Assembly: GCA_964635995.1 (NCBI GenBank) | Contig: CAZWRA010000046.1 | Coordinates: forward strand, 1-7,363 | Origin: JAGQLF01 sp964635995 | GTDB lineage: Bacteria > Patescibacteriota > Dojkabacteria > J137 | Direction of reading: 5' to 3' | Length of the DNA: 7,363 nt | Shown: positions 6,369 to 7,363 of the stretch, piece by piece | How the letters are laid out: each line of letters starts with the position of its first letter | Numbering within the stretch: the stretch's first letter is position 1 | Notes under the pieces: generated by a model | Databases searched by the model: none | What the model saw: the letters and a program-made list of their open reading frames with translations, nothing else | What the model was told of the DNA's origin: nothing | Translations under genes and position numbers: made by a program

Positions 6369-7315
6369 ATGAATATAGACGATATTAGAGCCTTGTTAAG
6401 TTGGGCGGATTTATTACAAATTCTAGCACTAATTTATGCGGGTATAGAATTTTAAATAGTAGTAAGAATTACAAATTTATATTTAAGAAATCATATTTAC
6501 CCCGATTTACTATAATTACAATATTAGGGGTAATTAGGCTTAATCTTTTAACTGAATTATCACCGTTGATAAGACAGCAAGAAGTTTTAAAACTAGGGTT
6601 TCAACTTCCAGAATTTATACTTAATGGTCTTATTTTTAAGATTATGAGTATTGTAATGCTAGTAATTTTAGTAATAAATTATTTCAGAGCTACATTATTT
6701 ACGGATAGTCTACTAAAACAATTAAAATACAAAAAGAAAAATCCAGAGATTTTCTTTGAAACGATTTTTGGTCTATTAAAATTACAAATACCCATTACAA
6801 ATGAAAATTACTACTTAATATGTACTCTACTTTTAAATAATGATAATTTAAGAAATACCATTAAGAATTTAAAAAAAGACTCAAACCTTGAAACTGTAAG
6901 TAAAGAATATAAATATGCAGATGAATTGATTAACTCTGCACTTACTGACAGAGGCTTTTTGAATTATTTATGTACACAGGACAAATTCGTCTTAATTGGA
7001 ATATTAGACATAATAAAAGAAGAAGAAGCCAAGGAATGTTATCAATTTATAAGAAAATTGTCTGCAAGTCTAATTTGTAAGGAATCGTTTTTAGATTATG
7101 AGATAGATGATTCAGGTGATGGGAATTATCGCATATTGATTGAAGATTTTTATAGTAACTACTTTTTCTATAATAACTTTACATTGTTCGATGTTGATTT
7201 TGAACAAAAAGATAGTGAACTTAAAGTACTAGAGAAACTTACAAATATTATGGAGGTCTCCATTAAAGACTATTTTACCAAAATCGATAATCAAAACAGA
7301 AATAGAATAGTGTAA
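6369..7315 (+). CDS. Membrane-anchored protein of unknown function, frameshifted near its N-terminus
   Basis: I do not recognise this protein. The frame from ATG 6369 gives MNIDDIRALLSWADLLQILA and ends after 28 residues at TAA 6453-6455. The long body is open one base back, from TTG 6401 to TAA 7313-7315 (304 codons). One extra T in the T4 run at 6450-6453 would join them (EF-LNSSKNYKF) into about 315 residues. The restored protein has hydrophobic segments at about 12-29, 46-63 and 82-106, then a charged, helical, probably cytoplasmic domain (about 110-315) rich in Lys, Glu, Asn and Phe and lacking any catalytic motif I know. The promoter points to 6369, and the residues coded from 6401 to 6451 in the body frame look unlike a natural N-terminus. 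If not a sequencing error, the functional product might start further in, for example at ATG 6643 (MSIVM). Base and codon use match the neighbours. Confidence 0.6.
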
Positions 7316-7363
7316 ACTAAAGGAAGATAATCCCCACTTTTGCGGTCGAAATTGCTTGCAATG

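Noticed and set aside
6444..6458. Programmed -1 ribosomal frameshift joining the 6369 frame to the body frame
   Set aside because: The bases before the stop (GAA TTT TAA) do not form an X-XXY-YYZ slippery heptamer, and I see no clear downstream stem or pseudoknot.
7230..7363. Open minus-strand frame entering from the right edge
   Set aside because: It would overlap the body of the gene ending at 7315 for about 85 bp and its composition is that of a shadow frame.
7316..7363. Possible tRNA T-arm (GGTCGAAAT) or attachment site at the right edge
   Set aside because: The T-arm consensus is one base short, no acceptor or anticodon arm is visible, and too little sequence remains.

Overview
The window is an AT-rich (about 30% G+C by eye), compactly coded bacterial segment with eight main genes, a probable gene end at the left edge, and no RNA gene, CRISPR array or insertion sequence that I can see. 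The short gene set, the style of the BipA/TypA protein (variant G5 loop and C-terminal tail) and ordinary TATAAT-like -10 boxes fit a Patescibacteria/CPR-type genome. This is an impression rather than a search result, and a Bacteroidota-like origin is the main alternative. Seven of the eight genes end in TAA, one in TAG and none in TGA. None has a convincing Shine-Dalgarno sequence, and several start codons sit 5-6 nt after a -10-like hexamer, as in leaderless mRNAs.

Left half (1-3605, almost all minus strand): a probable plus-strand gene end (1-77) converges on a 230-residue Rossmann-like, possibly SAM-dependent enzyme (85-777). That gene lies 19 bp behind the translational GTPase BipA/TypA (797-2671) and is probably in its operon; an extended -10 promoter lies just upstream. 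A 244-bp gap holds this promoter and a weak terminator candidate. Next comes a free-standing PAS sensor protein without an output domain (2916-3599).

Middle (3606-5605): a divergent promoter region, then a plus-strand pair made of an SDR oxidoreductase (3714-4445) and a five-helix MauE/DoxX-like membrane protein with a His-rich N-terminus and a CACLG motif (4483-5004). A strong bidirectional terminator separates this pair from a convergent secreted protein of unknown function (5048-5605).

Right (5606-7363): a repeat-rich divergent intergenic region with an (AT)10 tract, a 14-bp palindrome and three copies of a heptamer precedes two damaged plus-strand genes. The first is an AHSA1/SRPBCC protein with a TAG replacing the expected Trp codon 19. 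The second is a membrane-anchored protein of unknown function whose strong leaderless start (ATG at 6369) is one base out of frame with its long body. A single missing T in a T4 run would explain this. A good terminator separates the two.

I do not see a coherent new multi-gene system. The most distinctive signals are the two adjacent single-event gene lesions, the consistent leaderless/SD-less start architecture and the structured intergenic region at 5627-5742.
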